Shown here: positions 1 through 9,407 of the stretch, piece by piece
How positions within the stretch are numbered: the stretch's first letter is position 1
Layout of the letters: each line of letters starts with the position of its first letter
Made by a program: the position numbers and the translations under genes
From: Planctomycetota bacterium
GTDB taxonomy: Bacteria > Planctomycetota > Planctomycetia > Pirellulales > Pirellulaceae
Direction: 5' to 3'
NCBI GenBank assembly: GCA_963204915.1
Contig: CAUJHS010000076.1
Coordinates: 1 to 64,000 of the forward strand
DNA length: 64,000 nt
The notes under the pieces: model-generated
Database searches by the model: none
What the model was told of the DNA's origin: nothing
Seen by the model: the letters and a program-made list of their open reading frames with translations, nothing else

Positions 1-128
1 TGCTGCGAGCCGAAACCACTGCCTGGCGCCAGGCCAGCAACAACAAGCAGCGCGGCGTCGATTGGCATTTTCGAATCGCTGACGCTCGCCAAAAACTCAA
101 GAGCCTCTATCCCAAAATCCTCGATTGA
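1..128 (+). mobile_element. IS630-family transposase, C-terminal fragment (cut by window edge)
   Basis: The frame that opens at base 3 reads 41 residues to a TGA at 126-128. Its segment GVDWHFRIADARQKLKSLYP is typical of the extreme C terminus of IS630/DDE transposases. The catalytic core would lie to the left of the window, so completeness and activity cannot be judged. The insertion sequence should end within a few tens of bases after the stop. The next recognisable sequence is a headless TIGR00300 gene, so the element probably sits in, or has deleted part of, that gene. I could not identify the terminal inverted repeat or a target duplication. Confidence 0.7.
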
Positions 129-615
129 CAGAGCACTAGGAGTACGTCTCGACTGCGGCGCCATTGCAGAAGCGGGGCACGAACATCATTTACGCGCGAT
201 CAATCACATACGGCGAATTGGGAGTATTCGGAAAGCTGTCGATGAAGGAGTCCTCACCTCTGGCATCATGTACGAGTGTGAAATCAATAATGTCGACTAC
301 TTACTGGCGGGCAGCATCCGCGATGACGGCCCTCTTCCCGAAGTCGTAACCGATGTACTTGAAGCACAGCGGCTGATGCGACAAAAGATCCGCGATATTT
401 CTTATTGCTTGATGATTGCTACAACCTTGCATTCCATCGCCGTTGGGAATTTGCTTCCAGCTTGGGTACAGGTGGTGTGCGTAGACATCAACCCGTCGAC
501 AGTCATCAAGCTAAACGATCGCGGTTCGTTTCAAACCGTCGGGCTGGTTACTGATGTCGAGCCGTTTCTTCGAGCGCTTGTCGCCGACCTAGAAGATTTG
601 GAAAATCAGTCGTAA
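127..615 (+). pseudogene. TIGR00300 (LOR/SDH-type, AgrE-like) protein, 5'-truncated remnant
   Basis: One frame is open from about base 127 and runs to TAA at 613-615. From about base 175 it reads GHEHHLRAIN, then GVLTSGIMYECE, LAGSIRDDGPLP and CVDINPS, ending in VGLVTDVEPFLRALV. I recognise this as the C-terminal part of the TIGR00300 family, also described as a LOR/SDH or ornithine-cyclodeaminase-like domain. Full-length members are around 400 residues, and only about 150 remain here. The N-terminal part is replaced by the IS630 end. An ATG at 268 could allow a 115-residue product, but it would lack most of the domain. The recognisable part has no internal stop, which suggests a fairly recent truncation. 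The exact junction, somewhere between 129 and 175, is unclear. Confidence 0.7.
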
Positions 616-1108
616 CACGGTTCTGTGATACGCTGGCAGGATCTTGAATGTAGCGGAAACGCGCAAGTTATCCGGTTGGCATATCCACAAACAAGAAAAG
701 ATTCGTGCTGATCCGCCGTCGATCAAAAGCAAACGTAATCAAAAGACGCCGCCCTCGGTTTATCCATGGAATTCAATCAAAAATGCACCATATTACTCAC
801 GTCACATTGGCATACGATCTCCCACATAGCACTAGCCGGTTGCCAGGTTTGCAAATTGCTCACCGCCGGAGATACTTCCAAACACGTTCCACTAACGCTT
901 TTCCGGGTGTTTGGCTACTAACTCAGCAAAACGATAACAGTTATTAGCAACTGAGGCTCATTCTATCACATACTTGCATTAAGTTGCGTTACGGTGATTC
1001 GCGGAACGTGGCATACTTGGTAACTGGCTAATTACAAGAACTCCACTGACGTATCTGTGAGAGCACTGTTCTAAACAGCATCATAATCACCAGGCGGACG
1101 CCGAGCCG
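616..1108. other. Intergenic stretch with no supported gene
   Basis: This holds only short overlapping ORFs with unconvincing composition. I see no RNA gene, repeat or transposase remnant. It lies between the truncated TIGR00300 gene and the 3' end of yqgE and could be decayed sequence associated with the IS insertion. Confidence 0.4.
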
Positions 1109-1666
1109 CTAGTTGCTACTCACATCGTCAGGAAAATGCTTCAAACCCAACGCCGACTTGAGAACAGACTGGCCAATTTGGAAAACTAAATTCTTCCAAA
1201 GGTTCTCATCGTCGCCAAAAACGTGGCCTGCCGTTGCAGGTGCGATCATCCACACTCCTGTTCTTAACTCTTGTTCGAGTTGGCCACTCGTCCAACCTGC
1301 GTGACCAATAAAGAGTCGAAAAGGCTGCTCTTCGGTAAGCACCAGCTGTTCCAAGTGCTCTTTTGTCGCAGCAACGTACACGCCGCCGGGAACTTGAACA
1401 TCCATTTCGGCGAGCGATTTCTCTTTATGCAACGCCATAATCGGCCCTGAAACAGGCCCACCCATACTTAGACGCTGAGTGCTCTGGCAAGGTTGATCGC
1501 TCAGGTGCTCCCAAAGACTTTTCACGGTTTGATCGATGGGACGGTTCAACACAATGCCGAAAGCGCCGTCCTCATGATGATAAAGCAGCAACACCACTGT
1601 CCTCGAAAACGGAGACTCGTGCAAATGAGGTGATGCGACTAAGAGATTGCCCTGGAGCGAGTACAT
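1109..1666 (-). CDS. yqgE: YqgE/AlgH family protein (UPF0301)
   Basis: This 185-residue cytoplasmic protein matches the usual length of the YqgE/AlgH (DUF179) family. Visible family features are the N-terminal GNLLVASPHL, the segment GAFGIVLNRP near residues 35-45, GGPV near 70, and FIGHAGWTSGQLEQEL near 120-135. The biochemical role of the family is not settled; AlgH has been linked to alginate regulation in Pseudomonas, but that need not apply here. The ATG at 1666 begins the conserved MYSLQGNLLVA and is a natural start. The gene stands alone, transcribed away from the tRNA-Leu. Confidence 0.9.
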   Translation of the reverse strand: MYSLQGNLLVASPHLHESPFSRTVVLLLYHHEDGAFGIVLNRPIDQTVKSLWEHLSDQPCQSTQRLSMGGPVSGPIMALHKEKSLAEMDVQVPGGVYVAATKEHLEQLVLTEEQPFRLFIGHAGWTSGQLEQELRTGVWMIAPATAGHVFGDDENLWKNLVFQIGQSVLKSALGLKHFPDDVSSN

Positions 1667-1912
1667 AAGTGTGTTACCTTCCGACTGTCGTTTTGGCTAG
1701 GAACGACGACTGTTGTGTAGCTTTTCCGCAATTACGGCGCCAAACCCCGCCGTTATGGCGCGGCGCTGTAAAGTCTTTCGCGGTAAAGTTTTTCATTGCT
1801 TTCTGTCCATTTCCTCGCAACGACGCCGGTTCGCCAAGCAAATGAGACGTGCTACCGCTTGACGTTTACCAGCAACTTCCTAGACTTAAAACACGCTGTG
1901 CAACTTTCGAAC

Positions 1913-1996
<84 letters not shown>

Positions 1997-2350
1997 CTTC
2001 TTCCCCTCTCCCCTCTTATTTTGGGCATTTCCAAGCGTTCCTTACTTGGTCATTTCCGCCCCAATGCTTGTGGAGCGCGTACGGATCGTCAAAAAATGGC
2101 AATCCCTTGCACTCAACATTCTGTCGTTGGCGCCTCGGCCGCAACCACACGGCGTGTCGCGCATCCATTAGTTACTGCGAAATACTGCATGACGGCACGG
2201 TAACACGACCGTCGGAAATATCTTTTGAGCAACACGAGCGTGGAGAGTTCAAGATCGCGAGCGTTCGCGAGTTTCTTTTTGTCGGATCGGACTTGACGCG
2301 ACGGCGGCGAATCCGTTATTCCGCCATCTCCACATGGGGCCTCGTCGCTT
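1997..2350. other. Intergenic stretch, no supported gene
   Basis: About 350 bases between tRNA-Leu and the BBP7 gene. Overlapping short plus-strand ORFs are present but have no recognisable content. It presumably contains the BBP7 promoter, which I could not pinpoint. Confidence 0.4.
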
Positions 2351-3808
2351 TTGTTTTCTCATCGGGGTAACACTCGCGTGTCACAATACTGGCATATCTT
2401 GCGCGGATTGACACTGCTTGTTCTTATTGTCGCGCCCGCGCCGTCTATGGGACAGCGAATTCGCTTCGCGAAAACGCCATCAGAGCACGAGGCGACACCG
2501 AGCGAAGGTGCTAAAACCGCCGACGACTCTTCATTGATGCCGAGAAAGCCAAGGGCGACGCCGCCGAACGATGCGCGACCTGCCGCGTCTCATGCCAACG
2601 CTCGTGCCTCGCAGGTCGCAAGACGCGCTGCGATCGTCAATAGTCACGTCTCTGAAGAGATCATTGGTCCTGGAACATTTGCGCCAGATGGCGACGTAAT
2701 TCCGCCGCACGTTATGCTTGACCCCGGGGACGGATATGAAACTCCTCCCCCCTTCCTCGTGGAGCCTGATTTAAGCATTCCCATGTTTGGTGCCCAGTGT
2801 GGTCCCGATTGCGCACCTTCGTACTCGCGCCGCCGGACGACGTTGGGTGGGATTTTCGGATTGTCAGGCAACCCATGCGCGCCGGGAATGACCAGTTTGC
2901 GCCGCTTTGGCGTGTTCGGCGAGTTCCTCTATTTGCGGCCACGGGACACAGAGGTCGCCTTTGTCGTACCGGGCAATGGCTTGATTCAACCCGGTATCAA
3001 TCCTATCCCAGTGGGCACAACCTACGTGGTTGATCCTGACCATGCGCCGGGATACCGCGGTGGTGTCAACATTTGGACCGACGATTGGACATCGATTCAG
3101 GCCAAATATACCCTCTTCGAGTCGTCAACATCGAACGGCGTTCAATTGACCCCAGATCAAATCGCACAGGGTTTTCAATTGCATCCCTTGACCGTTCACC
3201 CTTTGACGATAATCCCTAACACCACGGCAGTCGCATCAAACGCCGCGCTCGATGTGGACTTCGAAATGATTGACGCCGACATGCGCCGGACGCTTTGGTG
3301 TAGTCCCGATTTGATGGTGAATGGATATGCGGGCGCTCGTTGGGCGAATCTGGAACAAGCGTTCGGCGCTGACTATTTAATTAACCAGGGCGTTTCTGTG
3401 CGAGTCAACTCCGATTACGAGGGTGTTGGACCACGGATTGGCGTGGATGGCTCGGCCGCGCTGGGTTGTGGCGGTTTTGGTTTCTATGCTCGCAGCGAAG
3501 TGAGTTTTCTTTATGGCGCCGCGAGGGCCGACTTCATTCAATTTGAAGTAAATAATCGGGCCAATCCCCAAGCATTTACTGACTGGAAAGCAGATCGCTT
3601 GTCACCCCTATATGAATTAGAACTTGGTTTCCAATGGACTGGTCCACAACGACGGGTCCGTCTCAGCGCGGGGTACATGATGAACGTCTGGTTCAACGTC
3701 GTAACCGCAGAGGACTTCATTCAAGGCGTACAGCAAAACTACTATGACGACCTTGGAGACACGGTAACCTTCGATGGAGTGACGGCTCGAGCGGAATTCC
3801 GGCTTTAG
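2351..3808 (+). CDS. BBP7 family outer-membrane beta-barrel protein
   Basis: This 485-residue secreted protein has a hydrophobic signal segment near residues 18-34 (LRGLTLLVLIVAPAPSMG). A proline- and alanine-rich spacer follows, then a Cys-containing stretch (FGAQCGPDC) and a long beta-rich domain. FGVFGEFLYLRPRD near residue 185 and repeated alternating aromatic strands such as LYELELGFQWTG resemble the BBP7 family of planctomycetes, first noted in Rhodopirellula. The final residues EFRL fit an outer-membrane strand. Its cargo or function is unknown. The true start could be a later GTG at about 2381 just before the signal segment. It is transcribed alone. Confidence 0.75.
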   Translation: MFSHRGNTRVSQYWHILRGLTLLVLIVAPAPSMGQRIRFAKTPSEHEATPSEGAKTADDSSLMPRKPRATPPNDARPAASHANARASQVARRAAIVNSHVSEEIIGPGTFAPDGDVIPPHVMLDPGDGYETPPPFLVEPDLSIPMFGAQCGPDCAPSYSRRRTTLGGIFGLSGNPCAPGMTSLRRFGVFGEFLYLRPRDTEVAFVVPGNGLIQPGINPIPVGTTYVVDPDHAPGYRGGVNIWTDDWTSIQAKYTLFESSTSNGVQLTPDQIAQGFQLHPLTVHPLTIIPNTTAVASNAALDVDFEMIDADMRRTLWCSPDLMVNGYAGARWANLEQAFGADYLINQGVSVRVNSDYEGVGPRIGVDGSAALGCGGFGFYARSEVSFLYGAARADFIQFEVNNRANPQAFTDWKADRLSPLYELELGFQWTGPQRRVRLSAGYMMNVWFNVVTAEDFIQGVQQNYYDDLGDTVTFDGVTARAEFRL

Positions 3809-3838
3809 TTTGCTTTCACGTGAGCCGAGCCAGTTGTG

Positions 3839-5233
3839 CTAGTGTAACCCTGCGATCGGCGCACCACTCGTTACTGCGGTCAAAACCTCGGGAGGAACAC
3901 CGCGGATCGTGCGAACTTCGCCTACGTCAAGCAATGTGTGCATGATCGTTGACATCAAATGCTTGATTGTGTGAGGCTCGGATTGTGGTGCGCCCCCATC
4001 CGCAGTCGATTGTCCTATGACCTGCCCCATTGCTAACCCTCCTCCCGATAGAAGAAGCGGCGCCAACCCACCCCAATGATCACGACCGCCCAGGTTGTTA
4101 ATTTTGGGAGTGCGTCCCATTTCTCCGGCGACGACTAACAAGATCCTTTCCGAAAGTCCCCGGCTTTCGGTATCTTCGAGGTAGGCCGACAGCGCGTGAT
4201 CGAGCGGACGGCCCATATACTCCATCCCTTCCTCTACGCCCGCATTGTTGGCGTCGGCGTGCATATCCCAAACAAAATTCGTGGTAATGGTCACAAAGCC
4301 GCAGCCCGCTTCACAGAGGCGCCTTGCTAATAGTAGCAATTTCCCTAGCGATTTCGCGTTGTCGACGTAATTATGGTAGTTGTTCCAACGCCGGCTGATT
4401 TGGTTCGGCAGCACGCGCGTCGATGTATCGTACCGCGCGACGACCCGAGGGTCTTCTTTTGACAAGTCAAACGCCTCGGCCGCTCCGCCGATGATGGTCT
4501 CGAACGCTTGCGCGCGGAATCGATCGGTTCCTTCCAAGGAGCCGTTCGCATCCATCGTTCGCTTGATTTGATCAAGCTGCCCCAACAAACGTCGACGGTC
4601 GTCTAATCTTGCCATGGGCAAGGTAAGTTCTAGGTTCTTTTGAAACTCACCGCCGGCGCCAGGGACGAAGGGGGCGTAACCTGCGCCGAGCGCGCCCGTG
4701 GCGGCAAAATTCCCAAAAGCTAACGTCGTGGGACGTGTCTCGGCGTCAACGGCGCGCGGGTAGAGGACGACATTCGTCGGCAGCCCCGTCGTGGGATGGT
4801 TTACGCCTGCCACGCGAGAGTAAAGTGTTCCTAAATTAGCACCAAGAGTCTCCGGGCACATAATCGGTTTAATGTCGTGATTGCCATTTCCCGTCGTAAA
4901 CGATCGAACGATCGAGATTTTTTCGGATAAAGCGGCCAGGCGTGAAAACGTTCCACCGAAAGTGACGCCAGGTAATCGAGTCGATGTTTCGCCGGTGACG
5001 CTTCGCACGCCGGCCGGCGCCGCCATCTTTGGATCGAAAGTTTCGAACTGGCTTGGACCACCATGGAGAAACAGAAATATGACCGATCGATCCTTAACGG
5101 GGCGCAGCGACGTATTGGCGTAAGATTGCGTTGCCAATAAGTGCGAAAGCGATAACCCGCCCAGCGCCAAACCGCCGATTTGCAGAAACGCGCGCCGCCC
5201 CCGCCTTCCCCATCCTTCATGTACTGTAAGCAC
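3839..5233 (-). CDS. DUF1501 domain-containing protein, Tat-type signal
   Basis: This 464-residue protein starts at a GTG. It has a twin-arginine-like leader (RRGRRAFLQIGGLALGGLSL) followed by the DUF1501 core: FLFLHGGPSQFETFDPK near 50-70, GNHDIKP, and GEMGRTPKINNLGGRDHW near 365-385. DUF1501 belongs to the alkaline phosphatase/sulfatase-like superfamily; its substrates in planctomycetes are not known. It is the last gene of a minus-strand series that includes a second DUF1501 protein, a PVC CxxCH dehydrogenase and a DUF1549/1553 protein. Such genes often occur side by side in planctomycetes, which suggests a joint periplasmic role. Confidence 0.9.
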   Translation of the reverse strand: MLTVHEGWGRRGRRAFLQIGGLALGGLSLSHLLATQSYANTSLRPVKDRSVIFLFLHGGPSQFETFDPKMAAPAGVRSVTGETSTRLPGVTFGGTFSRLAALSEKISIVRSFTTGNGNHDIKPIMCPETLGANLGTLYSRVAGVNHPTTGLPTNVVLYPRAVDAETRPTTLAFGNFAATGALGAGYAPFVPGAGGEFQKNLELTLPMARLDDRRRLLGQLDQIKRTMDANGSLEGTDRFRAQAFETIIGGAAEAFDLSKEDPRVVARYDTSTRVLPNQISRRWNNYHNYVDNAKSLGKLLLLARRLCEAGCGFVTITTNFVWDMHADANNAGVEEGMEYMGRPLDHALSAYLEDTESRGLSERILLVVAGEMGRTPKINNLGGRDHWGGLAPLLLSGGGLAMGQVIGQSTADGGAPQSEPHTIKHLMSTIMHTLLDVGEVRTIRGVPPEVLTAVTSGAPIAGLH

Positions 5234-5360
5234 CGAGGTTCACCTTTCAGAAATCAGGCGTTCATGGCGTCTTGCGCCGACGCTCCCGCGTCACGATATG
5301 TCAAAGCGATCCTAGAAAAAAGTTGGGAGCCAAAGAACGCGATTGACGCCACGGCTCACC

Positions 5361-7850
5361 CTAACGTCCTGCTTGAAACACTGGATCCGTCGCCACGCCG
5401 CCCGACTTGAGGTATGCCAACAGATCAAGCAATTCATCGCGCGTAAGCACATCGGCCAAGCCGGTTGGCATGGGAGAGACACTGGCTGCCTGAGAAGCCT
5501 CAATCGAGGCCCTCGCTATTGTCGCCGTGGCTTGCGTCAATGGGTTTGTTTCGACCACGATCTTATTTGCATCCACTTGGATGGGGCGTCCCACAATGAC
5601 CTTTCCATCATTCAAAATATACGCGGTATCACAATATTTCGGATCAATGACTTGCGATGGATGTATAATCGACTGGAGCAAAGCCATTAGATCGTATCGA
5701 CGTCCTACGTGAGATAAGTCGGGCCCAATCGCCGCACCTTCGTGCCCAATCTGATGGCATTTCAAGCAGGACCCCGCGGCAAGCGCGGCTTTGGCGTTTG
5801 TAAGGGATCGTCCTTGTAAAGGTTGATCTAGTTCACTCGCAAAGTCTTCCATCGACCATTGGCGAACGAACGGTCGCGTCGAAACGGTAATGCCTTCCGA
5901 GATTGGCCGTTCGAGCGATGTGATCTCCGACGCCAGCTTCTGTTGTTCGTCATCACTGAGAGATTGTACGAAATCGGTTTTCATCTGTTGTAACACGGTC
6001 GCGAGCAATTTCCCGCCACGAAATCGCTGCGTCTGCTTCAACCATGAAAAAAAACGCAGTCGCTGGTTTAAGGACCAGTCGTTACGCGCATGAAGCAAGG
6101 CTTGTGCGTAATGAATCTGCAGTTCTTGCGAAGGGGACGACTCCAACAGATCGAGCGTCCGATCGATCGCAACGGTCGATTCTAAATAAACCAGCAACTC
6201 GCACAATTCTTGGTTTACCAAAGCGTTTTCGTGCGGATAAAGCGATGCGAGACGACGTTCAACCGCCTGCTGAATTTCCAATGATGGTTTACCTTGGCGT
6301 ATGAAGGACAAGGCATAGGCGCGCAGCACGGTGAAAAGTGCTTGGTGATCAAGAGAATCAAACGGTAAACGATTGAGCGATGTGAGTAAATCGGGTTGAT
6401 CCGACGTCTCGCCGACGCGCGCCAAGGCAAGCAAAGCCGTAGCGGCCGCGGTCGATCGGGTTTCTCGCAGCGCCTTCGAGCGCCACAGAGAAACGTCCTG
6501 ACGTTCGATCGCCAAACGAGCGGCGTAACGCAACCACCGGTCTTCCGCGTCGAGGTGCGGCCATGCCTCGGTTACTGCCCTTGGATCCTGATTGGTATGA
6601 AAAGCCTCCAATGAACGACGTAAGTTGCGAGCAGACCTCCCCGACGAATCGACTCGATTATCGCCTGATGCGTTAGGTTCCACGGCCTCATCGCCAACAT
6701 AGCGAACGCGATACAACGCAGACTGAGACCCACGCCCTCCGGTAATGAAATACATTGCACCGTCGGAACCGAACGTCAGATCGCAGACGTTCATCGGGGC
6801 GCCTTGAATGAACACCTCATATTCGCCAGCGTAGCTTGCGCCCTCAGACTGCAAGTGCGCAATTAGAATACGGCCGTTTTGCCAGTCGCCAAGGAATAGC
6901 CCGTTTCGATATTTCTCGGGGAATCGTCCACGGTAACCAAACTCCAGACCCGTAGGGGAGCCAAGTCCCGTATCAAGCGTCGTGGGCAAACTGTCCGCGT
7001 AGTAAGTCGGCCATTTGCCCGTTCCCCAACGCCAGCCATATTCACCCGCCGAGGTGACATGATTCACTCGCGTCGGTCGATACCAAGGCATGCCGACATC
7101 CCATTCCATATCGGCATCGTAGGTAAACATCTCGCCTTCCGAGTTGAAGGCCACATCGACAGGGTTGCGAAAACCGCCCGCCAGCACTTCCCACACTTGG
7201 GCCTCCGCATCGATACGGGCGATGTAGCCCACACGGTTGTCGTGACCTGCGTCGTGGGGATTTGGCAGAAGCCAGTCGTTACGCGGATCTCGATAGGGTG
7301 AATCTTGTTTCATACCGTCGGGAAATGAAACGTCATTACCCACAACCACGTAGATCGAGCCATCCGGCCCAAGCGTCATTTGATTAGCGCCGTGACCATA
7401 TCGACTCCGATAATCGAAGTTTTTCAGCAGTTTAACATCCTCAAAGCGGTCGTCGCCGTCGATATCTTTCAGGCGATATAGCGCGTTACTGTCCGTGGCG
7501 ACAACGTATAAAGAGTCATTGGCATAGAGTACGCCGCGACAGTGGCGTAGTTTCGTTGAGCCGGCATCAATCGATTCGCTTGTGATCTCGTTAGCGTCCT
7601 TAGCCAACGTAATGCGAGTTAGGCCCGCGTCATCACGCCCGAAAATCAAGCGACCTCGATTATCAAACGTCATACTTATCCAAGAACCCTCGCTATCACT
7701 CGCTGACCGTAGCAACTCAACCTGGAATCCTTCCGGCGCGAGCGGTAGAGCCGAGGAAGCGTGGCTTTGGGCGAAGGCGATGGCCGCACTTAAGACGATC
7801 CACGCTGCCGACGCGAAACGGCACAACCAGTATAGAAGCCGAACGCTCAT
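5361..7850 (-). CDS. PVC-type heme-binding CxxCH dehydrogenase-like protein
   Basis: This 829-residue secreted protein has an N-terminal signal peptide ending near AIAFAQSHA. Residues about 35-400 read as a sugar-dehydrogenase-like beta-propeller, with repeats such as GPDGSIYVVVGND, YIARIDAEAQVWEVLAGG and FGSDGAMYFITGGRG. The middle, about 410-650, is helical and HEAT-like. The C terminus has a cytochrome c site CLKCHQIGHEGAAIGPDLSHVG near 695. The architecture matches the planctomycete family annotated as PVC-type heme-binding CxxCH or membrane-bound dehydrogenase. A periplasmic oxidation passing electrons to the heme is likely; the substrate is unknown. It lies 37 bases downstream of a DUF1501 gene. 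Confidence 0.9.
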   Translation of the reverse strand: MSVRLLYWLCRFASAAWIVLSAAIAFAQSHASSALPLAPEGFQVELLRSASDSEGSWISMTFDNRGRLIFGRDDAGLTRITLAKDANEITSESIDAGSTKLRHCRGVLYANDSLYVVATDSNALYRLKDIDGDDRFEDVKLLKNFDYRSRYGHGANQMTLGPDGSIYVVVGNDVSFPDGMKQDSPYRDPRNDWLLPNPHDAGHDNRVGYIARIDAEAQVWEVLAGGFRNPVDVAFNSEGEMFTYDADMEWDVGMPWYRPTRVNHVTSAGEYGWRWGTGKWPTYYADSLPTTLDTGLGSPTGLEFGYRGRFPEKYRNGLFLGDWQNGRILIAHLQSEGASYAGEYEVFIQGAPMNVCDLTFGSDGAMYFITGGRGSQSALYRVRYVGDEAVEPNASGDNRVDSSGRSARNLRRSLEAFHTNQDPRAVTEAWPHLDAEDRWLRYAARLAIERQDVSLWRSKALRETRSTAAATALLALARVGETSDQPDLLTSLNRLPFDSLDHQALFTVLRAYALSFIRQGKPSLEIQQAVERRLASLYPHENALVNQELCELLVYLESTVAIDRTLDLLESSPSQELQIHYAQALLHARNDWSLNQRLRFFSWLKQTQRFRGGKLLATVLQQMKTDFVQSLSDDEQQKLASEITSLERPISEGITVSTRPFVRQWSMEDFASELDQPLQGRSLTNAKAALAAGSCLKCHQIGHEGAAIGPDLSHVGRRYDLMALLQSIIHPSQVIDPKYCDTAYILNDGKVIVGRPIQVDANKIVVETNPLTQATATIARASIEASQAASVSPMPTGLADVLTRDELLDLLAYLKSGGVATDPVFQAGR

Positions 7851-7887
7851 TGCAATGCACTCACTTTTGCGGTCAAGTAGTTTCGCG

Positions 7888-9354
7888 TTATGCCAGAAGA
7901 TCGGTCACTACCTTACCGTGTACGTCGGTCAGGCGAAAGTCACGCCCTTGGAAACGGTAGGTTAACCGCTCATGTTGAATTCCCAAGCAATGGAGAATTG
8001 TCGCGTTTAAATCGTGGATATGCACCGGTTTCTCTATGACGTTGTAGCTGAAGTCATCAGTTTCGCCATATACCATGCCGCCTTTGACGCCCCCGCCGGC
8101 AAGCCACATGGTAAAGTTCCGAGGATGATGGTCGCGCCCATAGTTGTCTTGGGTAAGCGTTCCTTGGCTATAAACCGTCCGACCGAATTCGCCGCCCCAC
8201 ACAACCAGCGTGTCATCCAACATACCGCGCTGTTTGAGATCCTTGATTAGCGCGGCCGTTGGTTGGTCCATCGATTTGCACAAATCGGGAATTTGCTTGG
8301 GCAAGTTTCCGTGATGGTCCCAACCGCGAAGAAACACTTGTGTGAAACGTACTCCTCGTTCGGCAAGTCGTCGGGCAAGCAAACAGTTGTAGGCATACGT
8401 TCCAGGATCGGTCACTTCTGGACCGTACAAGTCAAGCACGCTTTTGGGCTCCTGCGCAATGTCTGTCAGTTCTGGAACCGAGGTTTGCATGCGGAATGCC
8501 ATTTCATACTGAGCGATGCGAGCCTGAATCTCGGGATCTCCAATTGACTCAAATCGCTTTTGATTCAATACGGCCAGACCGTCAAGCATTCGCCGCCGCG
8601 TGTCTGAATCGACCCCCGGGGGATTGGACAAATAAAGCACTGGGTCGCCTGACGAGCGCAACGCCACGCCCTGATGCCGCGTGGGCAAGAATCCTGAGCC
8701 CCACAACCGGGAAAACAACGCTTGCGGCTGTGAACCGCTGGCCAAACGCGAATGGAGAACGACAAACGTGGGTAAGTCTTGATTTGGACTGCCTATACCA
8801 TAGGAAACCCACGCCCCCATGCTAGGGCGTCCGGGGATTTCACTTCCTGTTTGAATGAAGGTGATTGCGGGATCATGATTGATCGCCTCCGTATAGACCG
8901 ATTTGACGATGGCGATATCGTCGACAATACCGGCGGTGTGAGGCAGCAATTCGCTCAGCCAGGCGCCATGCTTGCCATGCTGTTGAAACTTAAAAATCGA
9001 CGGCGCAACGGGAAACCGAGCCTGACCCGACGTCATTGTTGTAATGCGCTGCCCCATACGCACTGAGTCGGGAAGATCTTTGTCGAAATGTTGTTGAAGC
9101 GAGGGTTTGTAGTCGAACAAATCGAGTTGAGACGGCGCATCGGCCATAAACAGCCAAATCACTCGCTTCGCTTTAGGCGCATGGTGCAACGAAGGAAGCG
9201 CCCCCAGCGATTGAGAAATGGCCGGGTTCCCGTCACTACCCCATGCAGGCGAGTTCAACATCGTGGCCAGCGCCCCAGCGCCCAGCCCCGCGGCGCACCG
9301 ACCAAAAAAGTACCGGCGAGTCTCTTGCGCAAGGTAATTCTGCAACGGATTCAT
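7888..9354 (-). CDS. DUF1501 domain-containing protein
   Basis: From the ATG at 9354 this is 488 residues. A longer reading from 9393 adds 13 residues but would place the leader less well. The leader [20 protein letters not shown] is Tat-like. Core motifs are [33 protein letters not shown] and [11 protein letters not shown]...DNYGRDHHP, as in DUF1501. C-terminal [16 protein letters not shown] and [17 protein letters not shown] resemble the ends of planctomycete members that sit downstream of DUF1549/DUF1553 genes. The gene begins 53 bases after the stop of that upstream gene and is probably co-transcribed with it. Confidence 0.92.
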   Translation of the reverse strand: MNPLQNYLAQETRRYFFGRCAAGLGAGALATMLNSPAWGSDGNPAISQSLGALPSLHHAPKAKRVIWLFMADAPSQLDLFDYKPSLQQHFDKDLPDSVRMGQRITTMTSGQARFPVAPSIFKFQQHGKHGAWLSELLPHTAGIVDDIAIVKSVYTEAINHDPAITFIQTGSEIPGRPSMGAWVSYGIGSPNQDLPTFVVLHSRLASGSQPQALFSRLWGSGFLPTRHQGVALRSSGDPVLYLSNPPGVDSDTRRRMLDGLAVLNQKRFESIGDPEIQARIAQYEMAFRMQTSVPELTDIAQEPKSVLDLYGPEVTDPGTYAYNCLLARRLAERGVRFTQVFLRGWDHHGNLPKQIPDLCKSMDQPTAALIKDLKQRGMLDDTLVVWGGEFGRTVYSQGTLTQDNYGRDHHPRNFTMWLAGGGVKGGMVYGETDDFSYNVIEKPVHIHDLNATILHCLGIQHERLTYRFQGRDFRLTDVHGKVVTDLLA

Positions 9355-9407
9355 TACTTCTCGTGCGGTACGGGTAGTTGAGCTTCGGGACAACGACGGT
9401 TACTCGG

